The notes beneath the pieces were generated by a model. It had not been told where the DNA came from, did not search any database, and worked only from the letters and a program-made list of their open reading frames with translations. DNA of 64,000 nt from Pseudodesulfovibrio cashew. Lineage in GTDB: Bacteria; Desulfobacterota; Desulfovibrionia; Desulfovibrionales; Desulfovibrionaceae. Where the stretch lies: positions 969,501 to 1,033,500 of the forward strand of contig NZ_CP046400.1 in assembly GCF_009762795.1 (NCBI RefSeq), given 5' to 3'. Every line of letters begins with the position of its first letter. Position 1 is the stretch's first letter. Positions 8,905 to 17,478 of the stretch are shown here, piece by piece. The translations under genes were made by a program, and so were the position numbers.

Positions 8905-9564
8905 ATGTCGCATGAACTCTGGATGGAAGTGATGGACGGGCTTGCGGACCGCAGCCTGGTCCTGTCCAAATATTTCAGCCACCAGGTGCTGGAGAATCCC
9001 CGCCACCTGCTCTTCACCCTGTCCCGGTACAAGGCCGCAGCCAAGATGCTGCCCCGCTACCGGGAGTGCTCCGTGCTGGAGCTGGGCTGCAACGAGGGCG
9101 TGGCCTCCCTGATCCTGGCCGAGAACGCCACCGCCTTTACCGGCGTGGATTTCGACGCGGACGGCATCGCCTGGGCAAAGGAAAACCTGGCTGGCGACAA
9201 GCTCTCCTTCGTGGCCGACGATTTCCTGGGCAAGACATACGGCAGCTTCGACGCGGTGGTCAGCCTGGACGTCATCGAACACATCGCCCCGGAGGAGGAA
9301 GGCCGGTTCATCGACACCGTCCTGGCCAACCTGGCGAAGGACGGCATCTGCGTCCTGGGCACGCCCAACGACACGGCCTCGCAGTACGCCTCGGCGGAGA
9401 GCCAGAAGGGGCACATCAACATGTACACGGCGGAACGCCTCTACAAGGCCGCCGCCGAGCGGTTCGCCAACGTCTTTTTCTTCGGCATGAACGACGAAGT
9501 GCTGCATACCGGGTTCGACCCCATGTGCCACTACCTGATGGTGCTGGCCTGCAACCCGAAATAA
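8905..9564 (+). CDS. Class I SAM-dependent methyltransferase
   Basis: This 219-residue enzyme has the nucleotide-binding motif VLELGCNEGVAS (about 54-65), a D residue for the ribose hydroxyls (GVDFDADGI) and the VSLDVIEHI motif IV. The start overlaps closely with the upstream stop, indicating translational coupling. It carries no zinc or Rossmann extension, so it is probably an O- or N-methyltransferase rather than a C-methyltransferase. It separates the two transketolase halves, which implies they are all one operon and one pathway. The methyl acceptor is unknown. Confidence 0.75.
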   Translation: MSHELWMEVMDGLADRSLVLSKYFSHQVLENPRHLLFTLSRYKAAAKMLPRYRECSVLELGCNEGVASLILAENATAFTGVDFDADGIAWAKENLAGDKLSFVADDFLGKTYGSFDAVVSLDVIEHIAPEEEGRFIDTVLANLAKDGICVLGTPNDTASQYASAESQKGHINMYTAERLYKAAAERFANVFFFGMNDEVLHTGFDPMCHYLMVLACNPK

Positions 9565-9575
9565 CCGGAGCGAGA

Positions 9576-10505
9576 ATGAGAAAGAAATGCCTCAATATGG
9601 TGCATGAACTGGCCCGGCGGGACGAACGCGTCTTCTTCGTGGGCTCGGACCTCGGGTTCGGCACCCTCAAGGAGATGCGGGAGGAGTTCCCGGACCGGTT
9701 CATCATGGAGGGCATCTGCGAGCAGAACACGGTGGGACTTGCCGCCGGGCTGGCCCTGGAAGGCAAGATCCCGTTCGTGAACACCATCGCCACCTTCATC
9801 GTGCGCCGCGCCCTGGAGCAGGTGGCCATGGACGCCTGCCTGCACGACCTGCCCGTGCGCTTCATCGGCAACGGCGGCGGCCTGGTCTACGCCCCGCTGG
9901 GCTCCACCCACCTGGCCGTGGAGGACATCGCCCTCATGCGCGCCCTGCCGAACATGACCATCGTCTGCCCGGCGGATGCCGAGGAGATGGAGCGGTTCAT
10001 GGAGACCACCCTGGACTGGCCCCACCCCATCTACATCCGGCTGGCCAAGGGCTACGACCCCGTGGTCACGGACCCGAGCCATGAATTCGCCATCGGCAGG
10101 TCCTACCGCTACGGCGAGGACGGCGAGGCACTGCTGGTCACCACCGGCGTGGGGCTGCGCTTCTGCAAGGACGCGGTGGAGCTGCTGAAAAAGGACGGCA
10201 TCGCAGCCTCCATCCTGTACATGCCCACGGTCAAACCCCTGGACGCGGCAGGCCTGTGCGCCGCCACAGAGGGCAGAAAGGCGTTAGTCACCGTGGAGGA
10301 GCACACCATCCTCGGCGGGCTGGGCTCGGCCGTGGCCGAGACGCTCATGGAGGCTGGCCTGGGAGGCGTGCCGTTCAAGCGCGTCGGGCTGCCCGACGTC
10401 TTCCCGGACCACTACGGCACCCAGCACAAGATCATGGAGCGCTACGGCATCTGGCCGGGGGGCATCGTCTCCACGGTGAAGTCCCTGCTGGGACAGGGGG
10501 AGTGA
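9576..10505 (+). CDS. Transketolase, C-terminal (pyrimidine/C-terminal) subunit
   Basis: This 309-residue protein contains the pyrimidine-domain features of the transketolase/DXS superfamily: a conserved Glu in MEGICEQNTVGLAAGLALEG (about 45-64), which activates the thiamine cofactor, and a C-terminal domain from about residue 190. It should pair with the 6921 subunit to form an active transketolase. The start at 9576 is preceded by CGGAGCGAG. Separation of the two subunits by two methyltransferase genes is unusual and is treated in the findings. Confidence 0.87.
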   Translation: MRKKCLNMVHELARRDERVFFVGSDLGFGTLKEMREEFPDRFIMEGICEQNTVGLAAGLALEGKIPFVNTIATFIVRRALEQVAMDACLHDLPVRFIGNGGGLVYAPLGSTHLAVEDIALMRALPNMTIVCPADAEEMERFMETTLDWPHPIYIRLAKGYDPVVTDPSHEFAIGRSYRYGEDGEALLVTTGVGLRFCKDAVELLKKDGIAASILYMPTVKPLDAAGLCAATEGRKALVTVEEHTILGGLGSAVAETLMEAGLGGVPFKRVGLPDVFPDHYGTQHKIMERYGIWPGGIVSTVKSLLGQGE

Positions 10506-10506
10506 C

Positions 10507-11574
10507 ATGGGCCTGCTCTACACCAAGATGAAAATCTTCCACTACAAGGACAAGCTCGACTCGCTGCCGCGTGACCGCGAGATCCTGCCGCCCCTGCATA
10601 TCCGCATCAAGCCCACCAACCGCTGCAACCACAACTGCGGCTACTGCGCCTACCGGGCGGAGAACCTCCAGCTCGGCCAGGACATGGACACCTCGGATGC
10701 CATCCCGCGTGAAAAGATGGCCGAGATAGTGGAGGACGTCATCGACATGGGCGTGGGCGCGGTCACCTTTTCCGGCGGCGGCGAACCCTTTGTCTACCCG
10801 CACCTGCTGGAGACGGCCACGGCGCTCAAGGCAGGCGGCGTGAAGGTCGCCTCCCTGACCAACGGCTCGCGCCTCTCCGGCGAGCTGTCCGAATTCTTCG
10901 CCCACGAGGGCACCTGGCTGCGCGTCTCCCTGGACGGCTACGACGACGAGAGCTACGCCCGCTACCGGGGCGTGAAGCAGGGCGCGTTCAGCGAACTCAT
11001 GGAGAACATGACCGCCTTCAAACGGCTCGGCGGGCCGTGCTACCTCGGCGTCTCCCTCATCGTGGACAGCGAGAACCAGGCCCACGTGCGAGACCTGCTC
11101 TTCCGGCTCCGGGACACCGGGGTTGACTCGGTCAAGGTCTCGCCCTGCATCGTGGACAACGACGGCGCGCGCAACAACGAATATCACCGCCCGTTCTTCG
11201 AGGCCGTGTCGAAGCAGGTGGCCGAAGCCAAGGCGGCCCTCGATGCGGAGGACTTTCTCATCTACGACGCCTACCATGAGTTGGACGAGAAATTTGGCAA
11301 GCCCTATGCCTCGTGCCCCTATTGCCAGATCCTGCCGGTCATCGGCGCGGACCTGAACCTCTACCCCTGCCAGGACAAGGCCTACAACCTGGAGGAGGGG
11401 CTGCTCGGCACCCTGAAGGACAAACGGTTCAGGGAGCTGTGGTTTTCGGACAAGAACCGGTTTTTCAAGATCGACCCCTCGGTCCACTGCAACCACCACT
11501 GCGTGGCCAACGCCAAGAACCTGCTCGTGCACGAGTACCTGGGCGCTGACCCGGAACACATGGAATTCGTCTAG
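10507..11574 (+). CDS. Radical SAM enzyme with SPASM-like C-terminal cysteines
   Basis: The 355-residue protein carries the radical SAM cluster motif CNHNCGYC (residues 39-46), the GGGEPF motif (about 92-97), and a second Cys-rich block near the C-terminus (C-PYC at about 275-278, PCQDKAYN, CNHHC). This is typical of SPASM/twitch enzymes that bind a second iron-sulfur cluster. These enzymes modify peptides or sugars by radical chemistry. In this sugar operon it may catalyse a dehydration, epimerisation or carbon rearrangement of the sugar. It follows the transketolase C-subunit by one base. The substrate is unknown. Confidence 0.8.
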   Translation: MGLLYTKMKIFHYKDKLDSLPRDREILPPLHIRIKPTNRCNHNCGYCAYRAENLQLGQDMDTSDAIPREKMAEIVEDVIDMGVGAVTFSGGGEPFVYPHLLETATALKAGGVKVASLTNGSRLSGELSEFFAHEGTWLRVSLDGYDDESYARYRGVKQGAFSELMENMTAFKRLGGPCYLGVSLIVDSENQAHVRDLLFRLRDTGVDSVKVSPCIVDNDGARNNEYHRPFFEAVSKQVAEAKAALDAEDFLIYDAYHELDEKFGKPYASCPYCQILPVIGADLNLYPCQDKAYNLEEGLLGTLKDKRFRELWFSDKNRFFKIDPSVHCNHHCVANAKNLLVHEYLGADPEHMEFV

Positions 11575-11582
11575 GAGGCGTC

Positions 11583-12053
11583 ATGGTCGACATCAGGCAG
11601 ACAGGCATCGCGGATAACGTCGTGTTCGGCGAAAACGTCACGGTCATGGCCCCGGCCAATCTTTACGGCTGCACCATCGGCGAGGGCACCTTCATCGGCC
11701 CCTTCGTCGAGATCCAGTCCGATGCGATCGTAGGCAAACGGTGCCGCGTCCAGTCCCACGCCTTCATCTGCTCCCTGGTGACCATCGGCGACGACTGCGT
11801 CATCTCCCACGGGGCCAAGTTCGTCAACGACCCCTTCACCAACGACGGCCCGGCCCGTGGCGACCAGTCCCTGTGGCGGTCAACGGTGCTCGGCAACAAC
11901 GTGTCCGTGGGCACCAACGCCACGCTCCTGCCGGTCACGGTCTGCGACAACGTGGTCATAGGCGCGGGCAGCGTCGTGACCAGGGACATCACCGAACCGG
12001 GGTACTACTGCGGCAACCCGGCCCGGTTTCTCAGGCCGCTCAACGGGAAATAG
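11583..12053 (+). CDS. Hexapeptide-repeat acyltransferase (sugar N-acetyltransferase-like)
   Basis: This 156-residue protein is built of left-handed beta-helix hexapeptide repeats (e.g. NLYGCTIGEGTFIGPFVEI, VTVCDNVVIGAGSVV). A conserved loop NDPFTNDG and the NPARFL ending are typical of sugar-nucleotide acetyltransferases such as those acting on dTDP-amino-sugars. It should transfer an acetyl (or other acyl) group from coenzyme A to an amino or hydroxyl group of the nucleotide sugar. It follows the radical SAM gene by 8 bp with GGAGGCG as ribosome site. The family does not fix the substrate. Confidence 0.8.
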   Translation: MVDIRQTGIADNVVFGENVTVMAPANLYGCTIGEGTFIGPFVEIQSDAIVGKRCRVQSHAFICSLVTIGDDCVISHGAKFVNDPFTNDGPARGDQSLWRSTVLGNNVSVGTNATLLPVTVCDNVVIGAGSVVTRDITEPGYYCGNPARFLRPLNGK

Positions 12054-12055
12054 CC

Positions 12056-12913
12056 ATGTACGCCGCACTTCCCAAAACCCTTGTCATCGGCGCGTCAGGC
12101 TATATCGGGCGGGCCATGCACCAGACGGCCAGGCGCGCCTTCCCCGACGCCATGGGGCTGACGCGCAACTCCGTGCCCCTGGAGCGCCCGGACCTCTCCA
12201 TCCTGGGCGTGGAGGACATGGGCTACGAGTGGGGCATCATCGCTGCCGCCGTGCCCGGCCTGGCCCATTGCGAGGCGTTCCCCCAGGAGACCAGGCGATG
12301 CAACGTGAAGGGCACCCTGTCCCTGGCCCGGCAATTGGCGGACCTGGGCATCAGGCCACTCTGGTTTTCGTCGGACCAGGTCTTCGACGGCACGGCTTCG
12401 CCCTATGCGGACGACGCGCCCCCGTCGCCGGTGAACGAATACGGACGGCAAAAGGCCGAGGTGGAAGCGAATTTCCAGGAGGCTAGCAGGGGTATGGGCC
12501 TGATCGTCAGGCTCTCCAAGGTCTACGACACCACGCCCGGCTCCGGTGCCCTGCTGGAAGGGATGCTGACCACCCTGCGAAGGGGTGGAGTGGAGAGGGC
12601 GGCGGAGGACCTGGTCTTCTGCCCGACCCATCTTGACGACGTGACGGCCTGCGCCTTCCGGCTCATGGCCCGCAACGAGTCCGGCATCGCCAACGTGGCT
12701 GCCGGGCCGATCTCCCGGCTGGACCTCGCCCTCATGGCCGCCGAAGCCGCCGGAACGGACCGCAACCAGGTGGAGCCCATACACGTGGCCGACCTGAAGG
12801 AGTCCTTCTCCCGGCCCGGTCCGGTGGAACTCCTTCCCTCGCCGAAGCTGGCGGGGTATGTATTTCAGGATGTGCGGACGTCCCTTGCCCGGCTGACCGG
12901 GCGGGACGCATAG
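12056..12913 (+). CDS. RmlD-like NDP-sugar reductase/epimerase (SDR)
   Basis: The 285-residue protein has an N-terminal nucleotide-binding loop GASGYIG (about 13-19), the WFSSDQVFDG motif (about 102-111) typical of RmlD-type dTDP-4-dehydrorhamnose reductases, and the active-site Y-x3-K in NEYGRQK (about 126-132). It probably reduces or epimerises the 4-keto group of a nucleotide sugar with NAD(P)H. The start ATG at 12056 overlaps closely with the preceding stop. It lacks an RmlC partner nearby, so the product need not be rhamnose. Confidence 0.78.
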   Translation: MYAALPKTLVIGASGYIGRAMHQTARRAFPDAMGLTRNSVPLERPDLSILGVEDMGYEWGIIAAAVPGLAHCEAFPQETRRCNVKGTLSLARQLADLGIRPLWFSSDQVFDGTASPYADDAPPSPVNEYGRQKAEVEANFQEASRGMGLIVRLSKVYDTTPGSGALLEGMLTTLRRGGVERAAEDLVFCPTHLDDVTACAFRLMARNESGIANVAAGPISRLDLALMAAEAAGTDRNQVEPIHVADLKESFSRPGPVELLPSPKLAGYVFQDVRTSLARLTGRDA

Positions 12914-12929
12914 CCAACGGAGGTAGCTT

Positions 12930-13499
12930 ATGGCCTGGACTGATATGGTAACCTGTCTCGCGGACTGCCTTGCCCGGCTGGAGGTGAGCAACGGCAGCGG
13001 CCCCATGGACGTGGAGGCCGGCTTCAAGCACCTGTGCCACGCCTCCCGCGAGCTGAAGCGGCGGAACGGCACCATCTTTCTGGTGGGCAACGGGGCGAGC
13101 GCGTCCATGGCCAGCCACGTGGCCGCCGACCTGGCCAAGAACGCGCACATCCGCACCGAGGTTTTTTCGGACCTGGCCCTGATCACCGCCGTGGCCAACG
13201 ACATCGGCTACGACCAGGTATTTGCCGAGCCGCTCAGGCGGCGCATGCAGCCCGGCGATATGCTGGTGGGTATCTCCAGCTCCGGCAACTCGCCCAACGT
13301 GGTCAACGCCGCGGCCATGGCGCGGGAACTGGGCGGCGAGGTGGTCACCCTGACCGCCATGGAGCCCGGCAACCGGCTCAGGCAGGCGGGCGGCCTCAAC
13401 TTCTACCTGCCCGGCGGCACCTACGGCCTGGCCGAGTCCGGGCACGCCGCCGTGCTCCACCACTGGATCGACATGATGGTCGCCGACTGCCAAGGATGA
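12930..13499 (+). CDS. SIS-domain sugar-phosphate isomerase, GmhA-like
   Basis: This 189-residue SIS-domain protein has the sugar-phosphate loop VGNGASASMASHVAADLAK (about 51-69), an ISSSGNSPNVV motif (about 113-123), and an ESGHAAVLHHW segment near the C-terminus. These are the features of phosphoheptose isomerases (GmhA), which convert sedoheptulose 7-phosphate to a D-manno-heptose phosphate. Together with the transketolase pair, which can supply sedoheptulose 7-phosphate, and the nucleotidyltransferase/kinase at 2991, it suggests a heptose-type activated sugar. The ribosome site is CGGAGGTAG. Confidence 0.8.
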   Translation: MAWTDMVTCLADCLARLEVSNGSGPMDVEAGFKHLCHASRELKRRNGTIFLVGNGASASMASHVAADLAKNAHIRTEVFSDLALITAVANDIGYDQVFAEPLRRRMQPGDMLVGISSSGNSPNVVNAAAMARELGGEVVTLTAMEPGNRLRQAGGLNFYLPGGTYGLAESGHAAVLHHWIDMMVADCQG

Positions 13500-13502
13500 C
13501 CC

Positions 13503-14126
13503 ATGCGCATCGGCCTGGACTTCGACAACACCCTGGTGGCCTACGGCCACGCGTTCCGCGACCTGGCCGTGGAGCGCGGGCTGGCGCCGGAGTCCACTCC
13601 GCCGGACAAGGCGGCGGTGCGCGCCCACGTCTGGGAACACCATGACGACAAAGTGTGGCAGCTCCTCCAGGTGGCAGTCTACGGCCACCACATCGACCGG
13701 GGGCGGCTGACCGATGGGGCCGGGGACTTCCTGCTCCTGTGCCGCGACCGGGGCGCGGAGCTGTGCGTGGTCAGCCACAAGACCGAGTTCGCGGCCATCG
13801 ACCCCGGTGGGATCAACCTGCGCCGCGCCGCCCTTGGCTGGATGGAGGCCAGGGGCTTCTTCCTGCCGGTCTGCGCCGGAGGCTTCGGCTTCTCGCCAGG
13901 CGAGATCTTTTTCGAGGACACCCGCGCGGCCAAGGCGGCGCGCATCAACGGGCTGGGGTGCGATGTGTTCGTGGACGACCTGCCCGAGGTCCTCTGCCAC
14001 CCGGACCTCGACTCGGGCGTGGAGCGCATCCTGTACCGGGAGCGCCCTGAGGGCACGGACTGCTGCACCCTGGCCGGACCGTGGCCGGCCATCGCCGATC
14101 ACCTTTTTCCCGACAGGAGGCCGTGA
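13503..14126 (+). CDS. HAD-superfamily phosphatase-like protein
   Basis: The 207-residue protein begins with the HAD motif I, GLDFDNTL (residues 4-11), has a motif-II-like VSHK (about 97-100) and a late acidic DVFVDDLPEV (about 157-166). HAD enzymes remove phosphate via a phospho-aspartate. It may act as the bisphosphate phosphatase step of a heptose-like pathway, which would complete the GmhA/kinase/nucleotidyltransferase set. It does not closely look like GmhB. The ATG is 3 bp after the previous stop, and its stop overlaps the next ATG (TGATG). Confidence 0.7.
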   Translation: MRIGLDFDNTLVAYGHAFRDLAVERGLAPESTPPDKAAVRAHVWEHHDDKVWQLLQVAVYGHHIDRGRLTDGAGDFLLLCRDRGAELCVVSHKTEFAAIDPGGINLRRAALGWMEARGFFLPVCAGGFGFSPGEIFFEDTRAAKAARINGLGCDVFVDDLPEVLCHPDLDSGVERILYRERPEGTDCCTLAGPWPAIADHLFPDRRP

Positions 14127-15184
14127 TGCCGAAAAGGACACCCTACGTGGACACCGCGTTCTTCGATCTGCCGCCCGGCACCGAGGCCTCGCCCCTGGGT
14201 GGGGGCCGCAACAGCCAGGTCTTCCTGGTGCAGCCGCCGGGCCGTGACCCCATGGTCTTCAAACGCTACTTCGTGGACCCGTCCGACAAGCGGGACCGCC
14301 AGGCCACCGAGGCCCTTGCCCTGCGCTTCCTGGAGCGGTCCGGGGTCGAGTCCGCGCCGCGCCTGCTGACCCTGGACACGGACCGGCAGGTCTCCATGCT
14401 CGCCTATGTGGAGGGAACCAAGGTGACGGAACCCACGAGCCGGGACATGGACCTGGCCGCCGAGTTCCTGCTCAGGCTCATCCGCCTCTCCACCACGGAC
14501 GAGGCACGCGAGGCCGGATTTTCCCCGGCCTCGGAGGCCTTTTTCTCGGTGACGGGCATTCTGGAAAACATCGAGACCCGACTTGCCCGGCTGGAGGGCG
14601 TCACCGAGGAGTGCCCCCTGTGCCGGGAACTGAGCGACTTCCTGGCCGAGCGGCTCCGACCGGCCATTGTCACATACGCCCGCCGCTGCCGTGAACGCCT
14701 TGAGAGCGCGGGTATGACCGTGGACCGGGAGATTCCTGAGGAATGGCGCATCCTCAGCCCCTCCGACTTCGGCCTGCATAATGCCGTAAAGCGGCCAGAC
14801 GGCGGCCTGTCCTTCTTCGACTACGAGTATTTCGGCTGGGACGACCCGTCCAAGACCCTGGCGGACTTCTGCCTGCACCCGGCCATGAACCTGGCGGACG
14901 CACTCCAGCACCGGTTCCTGTCCACCGTGGTGCCCGAACTGGAGTCCCTGGGCTATAACCGGGACCGGGGCGTGGCCCTGTTCCCGCTCTTCGGTATCAA
15001 GTGGTGCTGCATCCTGCTCAACGAGTTCGTGCCCCGCGAGGCCGCCCGGCGCAGCTTCGCCCGCATCGAACGAACCGAAAGCGAAACCCGGGTGCTCACC
15101 CGACAGCTGGACAAGGCCCGCGCCATGCTCGACTCCCTGGACGACCGCACCGAGACCTTTGCACGGCAGATGGCGGGCATCTGA
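14126..15184 (+). CDS. Aminoglycoside-phosphotransferase-fold kinase
   Basis: This 352-residue protein has APH/choline-kinase-like features: a glycine-rich GGGRNSQVFLV (about 27-37), the catalytic loop SPSDFGLHNA (about 212-221), and the DYEYFGWDDP metal-binding segment (about 231-240). It likely phosphorylates a sugar or polyol hydroxyl. Its ATG overlaps the previous TGA (GTGATG), with GACAGGAGG as ribosome site, so translation is coupled to the HAD gene. In the sugar operon it may supply or remodel the phosphorylated sugar. It is not an obvious antibiotic-resistance enzyme. Confidence 0.75.
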   Translation: MPKRTPYVDTAFFDLPPGTEASPLGGGRNSQVFLVQPPGRDPMVFKRYFVDPSDKRDRQATEALALRFLERSGVESAPRLLTLDTDRQVSMLAYVEGTKVTEPTSRDMDLAAEFLLRLIRLSTTDEAREAGFSPASEAFFSVTGILENIETRLARLEGVTEECPLCRELSDFLAERLRPAIVTYARRCRERLESAGMTVDREIPEEWRILSPSDFGLHNAVKRPDGGLSFFDYEYFGWDDPSKTLADFCLHPAMNLADALQHRFLSTVVPELESLGYNRDRGVALFPLFGIKWCCILLNEFVPREAARRSFARIERTESETRVLTRQLDKARAMLDSLDDRTETFARQMAGI

Positions 15185-15238
15185 CGGAAGCATTCCGGCA
15201 ACTCCGACTCAACGAACCATCAATACGAGTAGACACAC

Positions 15239-16216
15239 ATGACCCGGAACATCCTCGTCACCGGCGGCGCCGGATACATCGGCAGCCACACCTGCAAGGC
15301 GCTGGCCGCACGCGGCCTGACCCCCGTCACCCTTGACAACCTGGTCCACGGCCATGAGAGCGCGGTCAAATGGGGCCCGCTGGTCAAGGGCGACATGGGC
15401 GACCAGGACCTGCTCGACCGGATCTTCGAAGAGTACAGTCCTGCGGGCGTCATCCATTTCGCGGCCTACTGCTACGTGGGCGAGTCCGTGGACGACCCGG
15501 CCAAATATTACCGGAACAATGTGGCCGCCACCCTGACCCTGCTGGAAGCCATGCGTGATCACGATGTCAGGCCCCTGGTCTTCTCCTCTTCCTGCGCCAC
15601 CTACGGCATTCCCAAGACCGAAGTCCTGACCGAAGACCACCCGCAGTGGCCCATCAACCCCTACGGCTGGTCCAAATTCATGGTCGAGCGCATGCTCGAG
15701 GACTTCGGGCGGGCCTACGGCACACGGCACTGCGCCCTGCGCTACTTCAACGCCGCAGGGGCCGACCCGGAGGGCGAGACAGGCGAGGACCACGACCCCG
15801 AGACCCACCTCATCCCGCTGGTGCTCATGGCCGCCCGCGACCCGGAACGGTCCGTGACCGTGTTCGGCGAGGACTACGATACCCCGGACAACACCTGCAT
15901 CAGGGACTACATCCACGTCAGCGACCTTGCAGACGCCCATGTCCGCGCCCTGGACTATCTGGAGGACAACAAGTCCGCCGCCATCAACCTCGGCACAGGA
16001 ACCGGCTGCTCGGTGCGGGAGATCATCAGGGCCGCACGCGAGGTCACGGGCAGGGACATCCGCACCCTGTCCGGCAAGCGACGGCCCGGAGACCCGCCGC
16101 GCCTGGTGGCGGACCGCACCCTGGCCGAACAGGCCCTTGGCTGGACGCCACGCTACACGGACATCCGCGAGACCATCGCCCACGCCTGGAGCTGGATGAA
16201 CCGGCCCGCCAGGTAA
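15239..16216 (+). CDS. galE: UDP-glucose 4-epimerase
   Basis: The 325-residue protein shows TGGAGYIGSHTCKAL (residues 8-22), VFSSSCATYG (about 118-127), and the catalytic Y-x3-K in NPYGWSKFMVE (about 139-149). It also has RYFNAAGAD and NLGTGTGCSVREI near the end, all typical of GalE, which interconverts UDP-glucose and UDP-galactose. It would provide UDP-galactose (or UDP-N-acetylgalactosamine) for surface glycans. It follows the APH-like gene by 54 bp and closes the sugar cluster. Confidence 0.88.
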   Translation: MTRNILVTGGAGYIGSHTCKALAARGLTPVTLDNLVHGHESAVKWGPLVKGDMGDQDLLDRIFEEYSPAGVIHFAAYCYVGESVDDPAKYYRNNVAATLTLLEAMRDHDVRPLVFSSSCATYGIPKTEVLTEDHPQWPINPYGWSKFMVERMLEDFGRAYGTRHCALRYFNAAGADPEGETGEDHDPETHLIPLVLMAARDPERSVTVFGEDYDTPDNTCIRDYIHVSDLADAHVRALDYLEDNKSAAINLGTGTGCSVREIIRAAREVTGRDIRTLSGKRRPGDPPRLVADRTLAEQALGWTPRYTDIRETIAHAWSWMNRPAR

Positions 16217-16316
16217 TACCCGCCTCTTTTCAAAGCGCGCCTTCAGGCGTAGGGTGAACCGTGTTGGTCCTGATTTTCGCAGTCCGCACCTGAACCTCCC
16301 GCCATCGAGGCACTCC

Positions 16317-17351
16317 ATGACCGGCCGACTTCGCTTTGCCCATCCCGAACCGGAACCCGCCCGCTCCCGCGTCTGGCCGGTATTCATTCCCTTTGCAGGC
16401 TGCCCCTACCGCTGCGTGTACTGCGCCCAGGACAAGCAAACCGGGCAAGGAGACGCCGACCTCACTGACGTACTCCGAAACATGGAGCAGGATCTGGACG
16501 CCGCCCTTGCCGATGGACGCGGCCCGTACGAACTGGCCTTTTACGGCGGCACCTTCACGGCGCTGGCCCGCGCCTGGCAGGAGAAATTCCTCAATGTGGC
16601 CGGAGGCTACCGCGAGCTGGGTCTCGTCACCCGGGTTCGCTGCTCCACCAGGCCGGACTGCGTCGAAGCCGAATGGCTCTCCGCTCTCCGCGACATGGGC
16701 CTCGACATGGTTGAGCTGGGCATCCAGTCCTTTGACGACGACGCCCTGAGAAAAGCCGGACGAGGCTATGACGGCGACCTGGCCCGCAGCGCCTGCGCCC
16801 TGGTCAAGGCGACGGGACTCGCCCTCGGCATCCAGCTGCTGCCCGGCCTGCCTGGAGACCGTCCCGGCGTATTCCGGGATGACGTCCATCAGGCCGTCCT
16901 GCTGGCGCCGGAAACCGTGCGCCTCTATCCCTGCCTGGTCATTCGCGGCACCCCGCTGGCCACCCTCTGGGGCCACGGGCTGTTCATGCCGTGGACAGTG
17001 GACCGCGCCAGGGAAGAGCTGGCCGCCGCCCTGCCGCGCCTGTGGGAGGCGGGCATCCGGGTCATTCGCCTGGGTCTGCCACCCGAAGGCACCCTGGCCG
17101 AACACATCCTGGCCGGACCGTGGCACCCGGCCCTGGGGCAGTCGGCGCGCAGCCTGGCCCTGTTCGAGATCGTCCGGGAAAAGGCCGCGGAACTGGACAC
17201 CCCGCCCGCCCTGCTGGAGGTCCCCCGCCGCTACCAGGGAGAGCTCTTCGGCCACGGCGGCGATCTGGTTGAAAAATATGCTGAAATACACCTGGACAAG
17301 ACTCTCGTCCGCTACGTCGGCGACGCGTATTTCACCCTCTCCGGCCGCTGA
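16317..17351 (+). CDS. Radical SAM protein (Elp3/HemN-like superfamily)
   Basis: The 344-residue protein has an FIPFAGCPYRCVYC cluster motif (about 23-36), GGTFTA (about 77-82) and ELGIQS (about 140-145), which resemble the radical SAM proteins of the Elp3-related COG1243/COG1244 kind. The C-terminus ends in an Elp3-like RYVGDAYF segment. The GNAT domain of true Elp3 is absent. The ATG at 16317 is preceded by CGAGGCACTCC; an earlier GTG at 16254 has a worse site. Its reaction is unknown; tRNA or protein modification is possible by family. Confidence 0.75.
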   Translation: MTGRLRFAHPEPEPARSRVWPVFIPFAGCPYRCVYCAQDKQTGQGDADLTDVLRNMEQDLDAALADGRGPYELAFYGGTFTALARAWQEKFLNVAGGYRELGLVTRVRCSTRPDCVEAEWLSALRDMGLDMVELGIQSFDDDALRKAGRGYDGDLARSACALVKATGLALGIQLLPGLPGDRPGVFRDDVHQAVLLAPETVRLYPCLVIRGTPLATLWGHGLFMPWTVDRAREELAAALPRLWEAGIRVIRLGLPPEGTLAEHILAGPWHPALGQSARSLALFEIVREKAAELDTPPALLEVPRRYQGELFGHGGDLVEKYAEIHLDKTLVRYVGDAYFTLSGR

Positions 17352-17478
17352 GGCATCGCGTTTCCCGACAGGGAAATGACTGGACCTTCCATCGGAAAAG
17401 CAGTACCTCTTACTTTCAGTCCGTGCGCGGACACGTCACCAGAACATCTGCCCTGCCAAAGGAAGCCGAACGCAGCGA

